In this document: positions 46,025 to 55,950 of the stretch, one piece after another | Position numbering within the stretch: the stretch's first letter is position 1 | Layout of the letters: the number at the start of each line of letters is the position of its first letter | DNA from: Collinsella aerofaciens | GTDB taxonomy: Bacteria > Actinomycetota > Coriobacteriia > Coriobacteriales > Coriobacteriaceae | Direction of reading: 5' to 3' | Assembly (NCBI RefSeq): GCF_020181355.1 | Contig: NZ_CP084004.1 | Location: 2,046,001-2,110,000 of the forward strand | DNA: 64,000 bases | Notes under the pieces: model-generated | Told to the model about the DNA's origin: nothing | The model's database searches: none | What the model saw: the letters and a program-made list of their open reading frames with translations, nothing else | Made by a program: the position numbers and the translations under genes

Positions 46025-46996
46025 GTGAATTCTGAATCCATCGCCGTCATCATCCCTTGCTACAACGAAGCGCTCACGATCGGCAAAGTCATCGACGACT
46101 TTCACCGCGAACTTCCGCAGGCGACGGTCTATGTCTATGACAACAACTCGTCGGACGATACCTCACGCATTGCCACCGAGCACGGCGCCACAGTCCGCTT
46201 TGAGCCCCGTCAGGGAAAGGGCAACGTGTGCCGCCAGATGTTTCGCGATATCGACGCCGATTGCTACCTGATGGTCGACGGAGACGACACCTACCCCGCC
46301 GAGGCGGCCAAGGCCCTCTGCGAGCCCATCCTTAACGGCACGGCCGACATGACCGTAGGCGATCGCCTTTCCAACGGCACCTACGCCGAGGAGAACAAGC
46401 GTGCCTTCCACGGCTTTGGCAATAATCTGGTCCGCGCCATGATCAAGTGGATCTATGGCTACAGCTTCGATGACGTCATGACAGGCTACCGCGCCATGAG
46501 CCGCCCGTTCGTTAAAACCTTCCCAGTGCTTTCCGAGGGCTTTCAGATCGAAACCGAGCTCTCGATCCACGCCGTCGACCACCGCTGGCGCATCAAAGAT
46601 GTGCCCATCGAGTACCGCGACCGTCCCGAGGGTTCCGAGTCCAAACTCAACACCGTGAGCGACGGCATTAAAGTCGTTGCGATGATCGGCACGCTGTTCA
46701 AGGACTACCGCCCGCTGAAGTTCTTCAGCCTCGTTGCGCTTCTGTTCGCGGTATTCGGCCTCGCCCTGGGCATGCCCATCGTTGTCGAATATTTCCAGAC
46801 CGGCCTCGTCCCGCGCTTCCCCACCGCTGTGCTCGCCGCCTCGTTTATGTTCCTGTGCGGCCTGAGCCTTGCGACCGGCTTCATCCTAGATTCTGTAGCA
46901 AAGGTCGAAAAAAAGCAGTGGGAGGTCAACGTGTACAGCAAATACGCCTACGACGACCAGCCCGGCCACCCTACTTCCATGCCAAGCGAGAGGTAG
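46025..46996 (+). CDS. GT2 glycosyltransferase, DPM/undecaprenyl-phosphate type
   Basis: 323 residues. The GT-A fold begins VIIPCYNEALTIGKVIDDF and has DNNSSDDTS, VDGDDTYPAEAA (DxD-like) and GYRAMSRPFVKTFPVLSEGFQIETELS, as in dolichol-phosphate mannose synthase-like enzymes. Two membrane segments lie at the C-terminus (LVALLFAVFGLALGMPIVV and VLAASFMFLCGLSLATGFIL). It probably loads a sugar onto a polyprenyl phosphate at the membrane. GTG start with AAGGAG 6 nt upstream. Its end faces rmlCD across a bidirectional terminator. Confidence 0.9.
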   Translation: MNSESIAVIIPCYNEALTIGKVIDDFHRELPQATVYVYDNNSSDDTSRIATEHGATVRFEPRQGKGNVCRQMFRDIDADCYLMVDGDDTYPAEAAKALCEPILNGTADMTVGDRLSNGTYAEENKRAFHGFGNNLVRAMIKWIYGYSFDDVMTGYRAMSRPFVKTFPVLSEGFQIETELSIHAVDHRWRIKDVPIEYRDRPEGSESKLNTVSDGIKVVAMIGTLFKDYRPLKFFSLVALLFAVFGLALGMPIVVEYFQTGLVPRFPTAVLAASFMFLCGLSLATGFILDSVAKVEKKQWEVNVYSKYAYDDQPGHPTSMPSER

Positions 46997-47046
46997 ATCT
47001 TCCGCAAAATACTATTGGCACCACTGCGCAGATAGCCACCAACAAG

Positions 47047-47076
47047 AAAAGCCGCCGTTAAAGAACGGCGGCTTTT
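47047..47076. terminator. Bidirectional terminator between converging genes
   Basis: The stem AAAAGCCGCCGTT / AACGGCGGCTTTT with an AAAG loop has A and T tracts on either side, serving the GT2 gene on the plus strand and rmlCD on the minus strand. Confidence 0.93.
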
Positions 47077-47098
47077 ACTCTCGAAAAGTTAATAGCGG

Positions 47099-48553
47099 CT
47101 AGAGCGTCTTGATGTACTCCCCCAGCTCTTCCTCCCAGTCGGGCATGTGGAAGCCGGCAGCCTCGAGCTTGGACAGGTCGAGCGCGGAGTGGACCGGGCG
47201 CGGGGCGACGGGGCCCTCGGCGCTCGCGTAGTAGTCGGCGGTCGATACCGGCACGACCCTGTCCCCGTTGCCGTTGGCGGCCTCGAAGACGGCGCGGGCG
47301 ATATCGGCCCAGGACTTGACGGTGCCGGAGCCGGTGCAGTCGTAGGTGCCGTAGGGGGCGTGCGTCCCCAGCACGTGGAAGATGGCCTCGGCCATGTCGC
47401 GCGTGAAGGTCAGGCGGCCCAGCTGGTCGTCAACGACCGTGACCTGCTCGAGCCCGTCCTCGGGGTCGGCGACGCGGTCGGACAGGCCCTTCATCGTCTT
47501 GACGAAGTTGCGGCCCTCGCCGATGACCCAGCTGGAGCGCATGATGTAGTGGCGCGGGCACCCGGCCACGGCGATGTCGCCGGCGGCCTTGGTCTGGCCG
47601 TAGACGGACAGCGGGCTGAGGGGCTCCCCCTCGTCATGCACCTCGGCGGTGCCGTCGAAGACGTAGTCGCTGGACACGTGGACGAGGGTGATCCCGTGAT
47701 CAGAGCATGTGCGGGCGAGGAGGGCCGGCCCGGTGGCGTTGGCCTTCCAGGCGGTCGCGCGGCCCTCGGCGGTCTCCGCCCTATCCACGGCGGTGTAGGC
47801 GCCGCAGTTGATCACGGTGCCGTAGAGCGACCAGTCGTACTGTGTGTAGGCGTCCGGGTCTGACATATCGAAGGTGTCGATGTCGCAGAAGTCGAAGTCC
47901 TTGGCCACGCCGCGCTCCTCGGCGAGCGCGCGGACCGCATGGCCCAGCTGGCCGTTGCAGCCGGTGACGAGGGTGCGCTTCGGCGCCATGGGGACGACAT
48001 CGGCGAGCATCGGGTGGTTGAGGTCGGCCTCGGAGACGGTGGCCTCGTCGAGAGGGATGGGCCACTCGATGGCGAGCTCGGGGTCGGCGAGGTTCACGAA
48101 GGTGTAGGTCCTCTTGAGCTCCAGCGACCAGTGGGCGTCCACCAGGTAGGTGTAGGCGGTGCCGTCCTCCAGGGCCTGGAAGGAGTTGCCCACGCCGCGC
48201 GGGACGTAGATGGCCCTACTCGGGTCGAGCGTGCAGGTGAACACCTTCCCGTAGGTGGCGCTGCCCTCGCGCAGGTCCACCCAGGCGCCGAAGACCGAGC
48301 CGCGCGCCACCGAGATGAACTTGTCCCAGGGCTCGGCGTGGATGCCGCGGGTGACGCCGCGGCTGTCGTTGTAGGAGATGTTGTTCTGGACGACCCTGAG
48401 GTCGGGGATGCCCAGGGCGGTCATCTTGGCGCGCTGCCAGTTCTCCTTGAACCAGCCGCGCGAGTCGCCGTGGACGGCCAGGTCGACGACCTTGAGGCCC
48501 CCGATGCCGGTCTCGGCGACGGAGAGGTCCTTCTCGAATGCGATGTCTGCCAT
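47099..48553 (-). CDS. rmlCD: dTDP-4-dehydrorhamnose 3,5-epimerase / reductase fusion (RmlC-RmlD)
   Basis: A single 484-residue protein for the last two steps of dTDP-L-rhamnose synthesis. Residues 1-190 are the RmlC cupin (SRGWFKENWQRAKM, RVVQNNISYNDSRGVTRGIHAEPWDKFISV). Residues ~193-484 are the RmlD reductase (RTLVTGCNGQLGHAVRALAEE, GTVINCGAYTAVDRAE, VHVSSDYVFDGT with SVYGQTKAAGD supplying the YxxxK). The start ATG at 48553 has AGGAG about 10 nt upstream. Strikingly GC-rich compared with the glycan genes beyond 52 kb. Confidence 0.93.
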   Translation of the reverse strand: MADIAFEKDLSVAETGIGGLKVVDLAVHGDSRGWFKENWQRAKMTALGIPDLRVVQNNISYNDSRGVTRGIHAEPWDKFISVARGSVFGAWVDLREGSATYGKVFTCTLDPSRAIYVPRGVGNSFQALEDGTAYTYLVDAHWSLELKRTYTFVNLADPELAIEWPIPLDEATVSEADLNHPMLADVVPMAPKRTLVTGCNGQLGHAVRALAEERGVAKDFDFCDIDTFDMSDPDAYTQYDWSLYGTVINCGAYTAVDRAETAEGRATAWKANATGPALLARTCSDHGITLVHVSSDYVFDGTAEVHDEGEPLSPLSVYGQTKAAGDIAVAGCPRHYIMRSSWVIGEGRNFVKTMKGLSDRVADPEDGLEQVTVVDDQLGRLTFTRDMAEAIFHVLGTHAPYGTYDCTGSGTVKSWADIARAVFEAANGNGDRVVPVSTADYYASAEGPVAPRPVHSALDLSKLEAAGFHMPDWEEELGEYIKTL

Positions 48554-48673
48554 ATGGGAAAAGCTCCTATCGAAGAGGTTCAGGTTGCGGGCGCCCGCGC
48601 GGGGACGCAGGATCATCCCCATGCCCTGCGGCCCCGCGCGGGCGCCCCGCGGTGCGGTTCGCCGGGGTTCGGC

Positions 48674-49759
<1,086 letters not shown>

Positions 49760-49768
49760 TCAACAAAA

Positions 49769-50743
49769 CTATCGGACATTTCGGCATGCGATAAGAGCCA
49801 TAACCTTCGCAGAATTACTTCCCCCACAAAAAGCTTCCGGAATGCTGTCTTTGTCATACCGGAAGACCGAATTCCCAGTTTTATCGCGTAAGTACTTATA
49901 GAAGAAGTCCTCCCAGCTTTTAAACTTCTCACTGTCTGCAAACGCTTCCGGCTCTTGCAAAACCGCTTTGGCATCTAACCCTGAAATTACGCCGGAGCTC
50001 AGCAGAAGCCACTCAAACGACTCGGGAAGACAAACCGTAACAGCATCGCGGTGAATGTCTTGCAGCTTAAGGACACGGTCCGCATAGCACCCAAATGCCG
50101 CTCCGTCCGCAACAACAAACACGCGATCGTCGAGATGCTGATCCAACCAGCCCAAAATCGCGCTGTTCGTCATGGCAGAAGCACAGGAAAGCTCACTGTC
50201 AGCGAAATGCCGTTCAAAGAACTGGAAACCAGACTTACTGTCCTCGCATAGAAGGATAGAAAAGTCCTGTTTTGGCGCCGACCGGGAAATAGCATAACGA
50301 TGATTCCCACGATCTTGATAAACAGGGACGAAAGAATGGTATTTTCCGCTCGTCTTAATCTTGTAAATCTCATCCACGCTATACGGAAGATTAGGGAAAT
50401 CAGCCCTTGAGATCAGCACGAAATAATTCGAGGAATACAGCACATGATGGGCAAACTCATCAGAATGAATCTCTTTTAAGCCCTCATCGACAAATACAAT
50501 CGAGTCATGAACGGACGAAAGCTGGTTTCGCCAATCATAATCGGTCAGGGCGACACAGGGACAATCGCATTGCAAGGAAACACCCGACTGCTCGCCCGTT
50601 CGCATGTAGTCTGCGACCATGTCAAACAGTGTCGTCTTACCCGTGCCGCTATCGCCACGCACAATAGTGATGTTCCGCTTGATGGTAAATGTGTACTTGG
50701 TTCCCCTGCGGCGGGAAATCTTAACGAGATGCGAACCGTTCAT
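49769..50743 (-). CDS. P-loop ATPase of unknown function, possible TOPRIM-like C-terminal half
   Basis: 324 residues. The first ~130 form an ATPase core: NITIVRGDSGTGKTTLFDMVADYM (Walker A) and DSIVFVDEGLKEI (Walker B, with Glu), then a sensor-like NYFVLISRADF. A second alpha/beta region reads FSILLCEDSKSGFQFFERHF and RVFVVADGAAFG; the Glu in a beta strand and a later Asp faintly recall a TOPRIM fold, an inference from motifs only. The ATG at 50743 is preceded by AGGTG. It follows directly on the DUF4869 gene. AT-richer than the rml genes around it. Confidence 0.65.
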   Translation of the reverse strand: MNGSHLVKISRRRGTKYTFTIKRNITIVRGDSGTGKTTLFDMVADYMRTGEQSGVSLQCDCPCVALTDYDWRNQLSSVHDSIVFVDEGLKEIHSDEFAHHVLYSSNYFVLISRADFPNLPYSVDEIYKIKTSGKYHSFVPVYQDRGNHRYAISRSAPKQDFSILLCEDSKSGFQFFERHFADSELSCASAMTNSAILGWLDQHLDDRVFVVADGAAFGCYADRVLKLQDIHRDAVTVCLPESFEWLLLSSGVISGLDAKAVLQEPEAFADSEKFKSWEDFFYKYLRDKTGNSVFRYDKDSIPEAFCGGSNSAKVMALIACRNVR

Positions 50744-50752
50744 AAGCAGCAC

Positions 50753-51190
50753 CTACAGATACGGAATCGACTCGTGAATCAATTCGGCCATGTTGTGAAC
50801 GATTCGGCCGCTATTCACGACTTTAATTTTAAAATCCTCGCGGCCAAAGTCCATCACATGATAGAGATTCACAACGAGCTTGCGGTCTTTCGCCATATCG
50901 AGAATCCACTTGGCACAGTTATCACCACAGGTAGAAGCGTTAAAAATATGCTTACGATCAAATCTCATAAGCAGCAGCGTTTTCACGCCACCAGAAAGCT
51001 GGAGTGGGGAAATGGACCCAAGCACAGGGCTTTCGATGAGGTTTTCGGAGACAACATCCGATCGATCGACATCTTTAATTATCGAGACTGCATAGGGATC
51101 CGTAATCCAAGAAGACCGGTAAGAGTTTTTGAAATATGTCGCTGTGTTGTAAATCGCTTCTGGCATATCGCCAAAGTAGACGCTTAACAC
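50753..51190 (-). CDS. DUF4869 domain protein
   Basis: A 145-residue protein I recognise as DUF4869: VYFGDMPEAIYNTATYFKNSY, ITDPYAVSIIKDVDRSDVV, GSISPLQLSGGVKTLLLMRFD, FNASTCGDNCAKWILDMA and VVNSGRIVHNMAELIHESI. The function is unknown. The start is GTG at 51190, with GGAG 5 nt upstream, matching the usual MLxxYFGDM start. Its stop codon adjoins the ATPase start region, so the pair forms one unit. In my recollection the two types occur together in gut Firmicutes. Confidence 0.8.
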   Translation of the reverse strand: MLSVYFGDMPEAIYNTATYFKNSYRSSWITDPYAVSIIKDVDRSDVVSENLIESPVLGSISPLQLSGGVKTLLLMRFDRKHIFNASTCGDNCAKWILDMAKDRKLVVNLYHVMDFGREDFKIKVVNSGRIVHNMAELIHESIPYL

Positions 51191-51235
51191 ATCCACTCCC
51201 AATCATATTGTCTTTATGGTCAACGTAATCATAAC

Positions 51236-51264
51236 GAAAAGGGCCACCAGATAAACGGTGGCCC
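51236..51264 (-). terminator. Rho-independent terminator after rmlA
   Basis: Minus-strand stem GGGCCACC / GGTGGCCC with an 8-nt loop, followed by TTTTCG. It separates rmlA from the ATPase-DUF4869 pair. Confidence 0.85.
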
Positions 51265-51285
51265 CTAAAAGAAAACAAGCCGGCG

Positions 51286-52185
51286 CTAATACTCGCGCGG
51301 GCTGTTGACGATCTCGCCGGCGGCGACCTTCTTCAGGTGCCGGCCGTAGACCGACTTGCCGTAGGCCTCGGCGGCCTCCTCCAGCTCGGCGGTCGTGATC
51401 CAGCCGTTCTCCCAGGCGATCTCCTCGGGCACGGACACGGGCAGGTCCTGGGAGTGCTCCACGGCGCGAACGAACTCAGCGGCCTCGTGCAGGCTCTCCA
51501 TGGTGCCGGTGTCCAGCCACGCGTAGCCGCGGCCCAGGGTCACCACGGACAGCGTCCCCTCCTCCAGGTACATCCGGTTAAGGTCGGTGATCTCCAGCTC
51601 GCCGCGGGCCGACGGCTTGACCTCGTGGGCCTTGGCGGCGACGTCGCCCGGGTAGAAGTACAGGCCGGTGACGGCGTAGGAGCTCTTGGGCTCGGCGGGC
51701 TTCTCCTCGATGGAGACGGCCCTGCCCTCGCCGTCGAACTCCACGACGCCGAAGCGCTCCGGGTCGTCCACGTGGTAGCCGAAGACCGTGGCCCTGCCCG
51801 ACTCTGCGTTCTGGACGGCTCGCGTCAGGTGGCGCGACAGGCCGTTGCCGTAGAAGATGTTGTCGCCCAGCACCAGGGCGCACGGCTCGCCGTTAATGAA
51901 CTCCTCGCCGATGGTGAAGGCCTGCGCCAGGCCGTCGGGGCTCGGCTGCTCGGCGTAGGAGAGGTTCACGCCGTAGCGCGAGCCGTCCCCGAGCAGGCGC
52001 TCGAAGTTGGGGAGGTCCGTCGGCGTGGAGATGACCAGGATGTCCCGGATGCCCGCCAGCATGAGGGTGGACAGCGGGTAGTAGATCATGGGCTTGTCGT
52101 AGACCGGCAGCAGCTGCTTGGAGGTCACGAGCGTGAGCGGGTACAGGCGCGTGCCGGACCCGCCGGCGAGGATGATGCCTTTCAT
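51286..52185 (-). CDS. rmlA: Glucose-1-phosphate thymidylyltransferase
   Basis: First step of dTDP-rhamnose synthesis. [46 protein letters not shown] is the pyrophosphorylase signature; [48 protein letters not shown] and [19 protein letters not shown] follow. 299 residues. AGAGGA lies 8 nt before the ATG. Very GC-rich, like rmlB and rmlCD, from which it is split by the two-gene cassette. Confidence 0.97.
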   Translation of the reverse strand: MKGIILAGGSGTRLYPLTLVTSKQLLPVYDKPMIYYPLSTLMLAGIRDILVISTPTDLPNFERLLGDGSRYGVNLSYAEQPSPDGLAQAFTIGEEFINGEPCALVLGDNIFYGNGLSRHLTRAVQNAESGRATVFGYHVDDPERFGVVEFDGEGRAVSIEEKPAEPKSSYAVTGLYFYPGDVAAKAHEVKPSARGELEITDLNRMYLEEGTLSVVTLGRGYAWLDTGTMESLHEAAEFVRAVEHSQDLPVSVPEEIAWENGWITTAELEEAAEAYGKSVYGRHLKKVAAGEIVNSPREY

Positions 52186-52290
52186 ATATTCCGTCCTCTA
52201 CAATCGAAAATAGTTATAAATCGAGCGGTTAGTAAGAGTTTGATATTCTATTAAGTTAATCCTTCTCAATATTAACGAAAGAAGCAATTG

Positions 52291-53331
52291 ATGAACAACC
52301 GCAAGGACACAACCCGTAGAGACGACATAACGAACGTGAGGGCCCTTGCAATATTCCTTGTAGTCCTAGGCCACAGCATTATTCTGTATTCAAGTGCGTG
52401 GGGATATTATCCAACTGAACAAAAATCAATTCTGTTGGATAATCTCAAATTCTTAATAAACGGAATCCAGATGCCCTTGTTCTTTTCGTTATCTGGCTTT
52501 TGTTTTTTATGGAGCTGGAATCGATCAAGCGATTTTATCAGTCAGATCATTAAAAAAGCTCAACGCTTAATTATCCCCTATATCATGATTGGAATATGTT
52601 GGCTCTTCCCCATCAGGATGCTCGTTAAGTATCCCTATTACAATGGCCAAACTATATCGCACATCATCTTTAAATCAATTCTGTTGGGCGAAGACAACGG
52701 TCACCTTTGGTTTCTCCCGACTCTTTTTTTCATTACAGCAACCACGTCGTGCATCTTTCAAATACTCGAAAAGAGCCCTCTAACAAGTTTTAAGGTTCCG
52801 ATAGTTTTCGGCGCTTCAATTTATCTTTACCATTTTGGAATACCATCAGCGAACAGGTATATCAATTTGGCAGAAGCAAATGCGATATGGTTTGCGCTTG
52901 GCCTAACAATCCACTACTTGGAAGCAAACAAATGGTTCGAGAGTTATAAAAGGCGTAAAAGCCTATCAATAGTCCTAATACTATTATTCCTTGTAAACTT
53001 ACTAAAACAAGTTGTGCCCCCCATTGCTTCCACCGCCCTTACATGCATGGCGGTTGCATCAATTTATTGCGTCATCCCCCAAAAGGCAAACCTACTAACC
53101 GAAAAGATTAGCAAAAACAGTATGGGAATATATCTTTTTCATTCTCCACTGGTTTACATTTCTTTTACCTACTGGCCCAACATAGCCCCAATGGCGATGG
53201 CAGCAATTAACCTGATTGGATTTGGATCAGTCGCCTATATGTTGACGAATCTAATTCGAGTCACAAATATGGGTTGGATAATCGGGGAAACGCCAAAGGC
53301 ATCACACGATAAGAAACAGGGAAAGCAATAG
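52291..53331 (+). CDS. Acyltransferase family 3 membrane protein
   Basis: 346 residues with about ten membrane segments. NVRALAIFLVVLGHSIILYSS (with the conserved His of the family) and the later LFFSLSGFCFLWSWNR and GHLWFLPTLFFI are typical of OafA/YrhL-like enzymes that O-acetylate or otherwise acylate surface glycans. AT-rich codon use contrasts with neighbouring rmlA. It is the only plus-strand gene between 47.1 and 63.3 kb and so probably a separate insertion. Confidence 0.88.
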   Translation: MNNRKDTTRRDDITNVRALAIFLVVLGHSIILYSSAWGYYPTEQKSILLDNLKFLINGIQMPLFFSLSGFCFLWSWNRSSDFISQIIKKAQRLIIPYIMIGICWLFPIRMLVKYPYYNGQTISHIIFKSILLGEDNGHLWFLPTLFFITATTSCIFQILEKSPLTSFKVPIVFGASIYLYHFGIPSANRYINLAEANAIWFALGLTIHYLEANKWFESYKRRKSLSIVLILLFLVNLLKQVVPPIASTALTCMAVASIYCVIPQKANLLTEKISKNSMGIYLFHSPLVYISFTYWPNIAPMAMAAINLIGFGSVAYMLTNLIRVTNMGWIIGETPKASHDKKQGKQ

Positions 53332-53344
53332 CCAAGGAATACAG

Positions 53345-54376
53345 CTAATTAAACTGTTTCTTCCATTTATCGATGCTCGTCCAGGGAAGATTAATCTCAG
53401 TTTTAACGGGATGGTTTATCCAATCAGCTATTTTAAGGAGATAGCCGTCCTCGCGTTCAAGAACGGGAAGCCCCGTATCCTCACCGATCTGACGGGCTCG
53501 ATTATCAATTGCAATGATTAGGGAGCGATGTCCTCCATTTAAACAGCGAATGCCCGCATGGAGACGCGTCCCCACATAATCAAATTCCTCGGTTTCAATT
53601 ACACGATTAAGGTCTTCGATATTGGGGCCAATAACATTAAATTGCGTCAGATCGGCTATTTGATCAAGACACCAATCAACATCATGGCTTCCTTGAACCC
53701 AGATCGTTACCTTTTCGTATTCCGACGACAGCAATTCCAGCATCTTACGGTCACGTTCCGCATCGAAACAATAATCGGTAATTGACGTAACAACGTTTTT
53801 AGAACGCTTAGAGGAAATCTCAAGTTGCTTAGATGGGGTTAACGACCACATGGTCGGACATGCGGTATTAAGAACATTCTCTATGCCAATAGAGTTAAGC
53901 CTCTTCTTAGTCATTTCATCTCGAACACTATGAAGATATTCATCGGATAGCAAGGTTTTATAGAACTTCTTTGTATAGGCGTCGATCGCATCGTCCACCC
54001 CAATGTCAGACATGCCCACGCCGAACAAAACAACGTTTCTATTATTGCCCAACCGCTTGGCAAGCGCCCATTGCTGCTGATCAGCCATATGCGTATACAG
54101 AATATTTGTGCCGCACAACAGCTTTACGTGTTCAGGATACATTTCAAGCTCTTTGGAATAATAGTGCGTTGCCACATGGGGCAACGCAGCACCAAAGATT
54201 TGATCCGCGATACAGCCACAGGCATCCATGATCACATGGTCACCAGAGTTCTCGCTTCCCATAGCCGTATCCAAAAGGAGATAGCGTTCCTGCTTAACAC
54301 CATCGGATTTTTCATCGTGCCTGCGTGATGTCGCAGAGGCTTTAAGTAGCTGAGTCCATTGGTTAAAGCGCGCCAT
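53345..54376 (-). CDS. Polysaccharide pyruvyl transferase family protein
   Basis: 343 residues. YLLLDTAMGSENSGDHVIMDACGCIADQIF starts the domain, with VVLFGVGMSDIGVDDAIDAYTKKFYKTLLSDEYLHSVRDEMTKKRL and the C-terminal FDYVGTRLHAGIRCLNGGHRSLIIAIDNRARQIGED as in PF04230 enzymes (CsaB, WcaK). They add a pyruvyl ketal or act as glycosyltransferase-like enzymes. The ATG at 54376 overlaps the stop of the upstream gene (TAATG), with GGAG 6 nt upstream. Confidence 0.87.
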   Translation of the reverse strand: MARFNQWTQLLKASATSRRHDEKSDGVKQERYLLLDTAMGSENSGDHVIMDACGCIADQIFGAALPHVATHYYSKELEMYPEHVKLLCGTNILYTHMADQQQWALAKRLGNNRNVVLFGVGMSDIGVDDAIDAYTKKFYKTLLSDEYLHSVRDEMTKKRLNSIGIENVLNTACPTMWSLTPSKQLEISSKRSKNVVTSITDYCFDAERDRKMLELLSSEYEKVTIWVQGSHDVDWCLDQIADLTQFNVIGPNIEDLNRVIETEEFDYVGTRLHAGIRCLNGGHRSLIIAIDNRARQIGEDTGLPVLEREDGYLLKIADWINHPVKTEINLPWTSIDKWKKQFN

Positions 54377-55941
54377 TAGTTTCTCCGAAATAAACGTTTG
54401 AGTAGAGCAACGTGACCGCCAACGACACCCGTCGATGCAGAAGGCTGACACGGTTCACAATATTCATCAGATAGGTTAAAAACGGCAGACACGCTGCATG
54501 CGCCACTTTCAACCGAACGAACAACAGGATGAGCGTTGCGAGAAGGCGAAAGACAGACAAGTTGGCTTAGCTCGGCGACGCAAAGCGGATTTTTGCCGTC
54601 TTCCGCAAAAGAGTATATATGAATGCGAAGATAGGCCTCTTCATCATCATTTAAAAACAGCGGAACATGCCCCGCAAAATGGCCGTCCCTAGATTCAAGA
54701 CTAATCCAGCGAATATCAGACTGATCAAGGGCGCGCCAAACAACTGCGCGAACATCCGCAGGCATCAAAGACGACTCAAAACGCACAGTCAAATCAACAG
54801 AAGAAGCTTGGATAAGCGTTTGAGACATGGCAGACGATAGCAATCGAGCATCAGCAAGACGATCGCTGAGCAAGAAGACCTTACTTTGTTCTTCAGTTTT
54901 TGGCACATTCCCGAAGGCGGACTTCCCGCTAGCCAAGGATGGCTCTTCATTCAGATAACGCGTAAAGGCCTCGAAGAACATTTCATTTTCACGCTTAATC
55001 GACGTACAGCTAAATCTATTAGGCGAATCGCATTTTGAGCCTGAAAGAGCCTCAAGAATAGAAGAAGCAATGCCACAAGCAGAGGGCTCAGCGAGGTGGA
55101 TGGTGCCCTCCGGAAAGTCGAGTAGGTTATTCTCACGGTTTATTTCAATTACCGAGAGCTTCGATGCAAGCATTTCGAAAGGCAGGCGAGAGGGATTAGT
55201 CACGCTCAACGATACGCCGGCAACACACTTGGCATAAAGCGAGGCGCATTCATCAGCAGTCAAGATGCCGAGGCCGCGTACGCGTGGATCATGAATGGGA
55301 GGCATTGCGTCTTCGCCGTATAAATAAACGACAACTGCATCGTCGAGCTTGAGAAGCAATTTAATTGCATCAAGCAACATGCCAGACAAACGTCGATCCT
55401 TATTGGATTGATAGATAGCACAGACGGCATACTCTCTGCTTAGATTTTGTTCCTGCGCAGTATATATATCGCTAACGCCAAAATCACAATATGGGACTTC
55501 ATGCGAATAATAGGGTTCAACTTTTTTAGAAAGCCATCTGCCTATCGTTATGGGGTTTAGTTCATAACGATAACTTGCTTCGGCATTTAGATACATCTCC
55601 CCCATCGGATAGAACCAAGGTTCAAAATCCTGAATGAAGTAGAACTTATGGGCGCACTTCTGCATAGATGCAAAGTGCGCCGTATTCCAAGCGGTGGCGA
55701 TTACTGCAAAAAAATCCTCGGGCACACTCGGTGCCACAAGAACTTCTTTAGGCGAATAATCAAACCAATCCTTTATTTCGGCCTGAACTCTATGAGCACT
55801 TTTGTATGCTTCACAGCCCGGCATAATGTAAAAGTAGTTCTCATATCCACGAGAATCTAGAAAGGAAGCCTTGCTGCAGATGGTTCGAAAGCCGCCAGAA
55901 CCCTTTGCCGGCGGAGATATTATCCAGGCAATTTGTTTCAT
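54376..55941 (-). CDS. WsaF-like (rhamnosyl) glycosyltransferase
   Basis: 521 residues. The N-terminus WIISPPAKGSGGFRTICSKASFLDSRGYENYFYI and the segment KFYFIQDFEPWFYPMGEMYLNAEASYRYELNPITIGRWL match the WsaF group, whose type member is a beta-1,2-rhamnosyltransferase. The GT4-like nucleotide-binding half is VVYLYGEDAMPPIHDPRVRGLGILTADECASLYAKCVAGVSLSVTNPSRLPFEMLASKL. About 170 extra C-terminal residues (after ~350) are of unknown fold. Presence of dTDP-rhamnose genes nearby fits. Confidence 0.82.
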   Translation of the reverse strand: MKQIAWIISPPAKGSGGFRTICSKASFLDSRGYENYFYIMPGCEAYKSAHRVQAEIKDWFDYSPKEVLVAPSVPEDFFAVIATAWNTAHFASMQKCAHKFYFIQDFEPWFYPMGEMYLNAEASYRYELNPITIGRWLSKKVEPYYSHEVPYCDFGVSDIYTAQEQNLSREYAVCAIYQSNKDRRLSGMLLDAIKLLLKLDDAVVVYLYGEDAMPPIHDPRVRGLGILTADECASLYAKCVAGVSLSVTNPSRLPFEMLASKLSVIEINRENNLLDFPEGTIHLAEPSACGIASSILEALSGSKCDSPNRFSCTSIKRENEMFFEAFTRYLNEEPSLASGKSAFGNVPKTEEQSKVFLLSDRLADARLLSSAMSQTLIQASSVDLTVRFESSLMPADVRAVVWRALDQSDIRWISLESRDGHFAGHVPLFLNDDEEAYLRIHIYSFAEDGKNPLCVAELSQLVCLSPSRNAHPVVRSVESGACSVSAVFNLSDEYCEPCQPSASTGVVGGHVALLKRLFRRN

Positions 55942-55950
55942 TTAAAGCAC

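Noticed and set aside
52186-52290. Promoters in the gap between rmlA and the acyltransferase gene
   Set aside because: The region is AT-rich and promoter-like strings occur on both strands, but none has a convincing -35/-10 pair.
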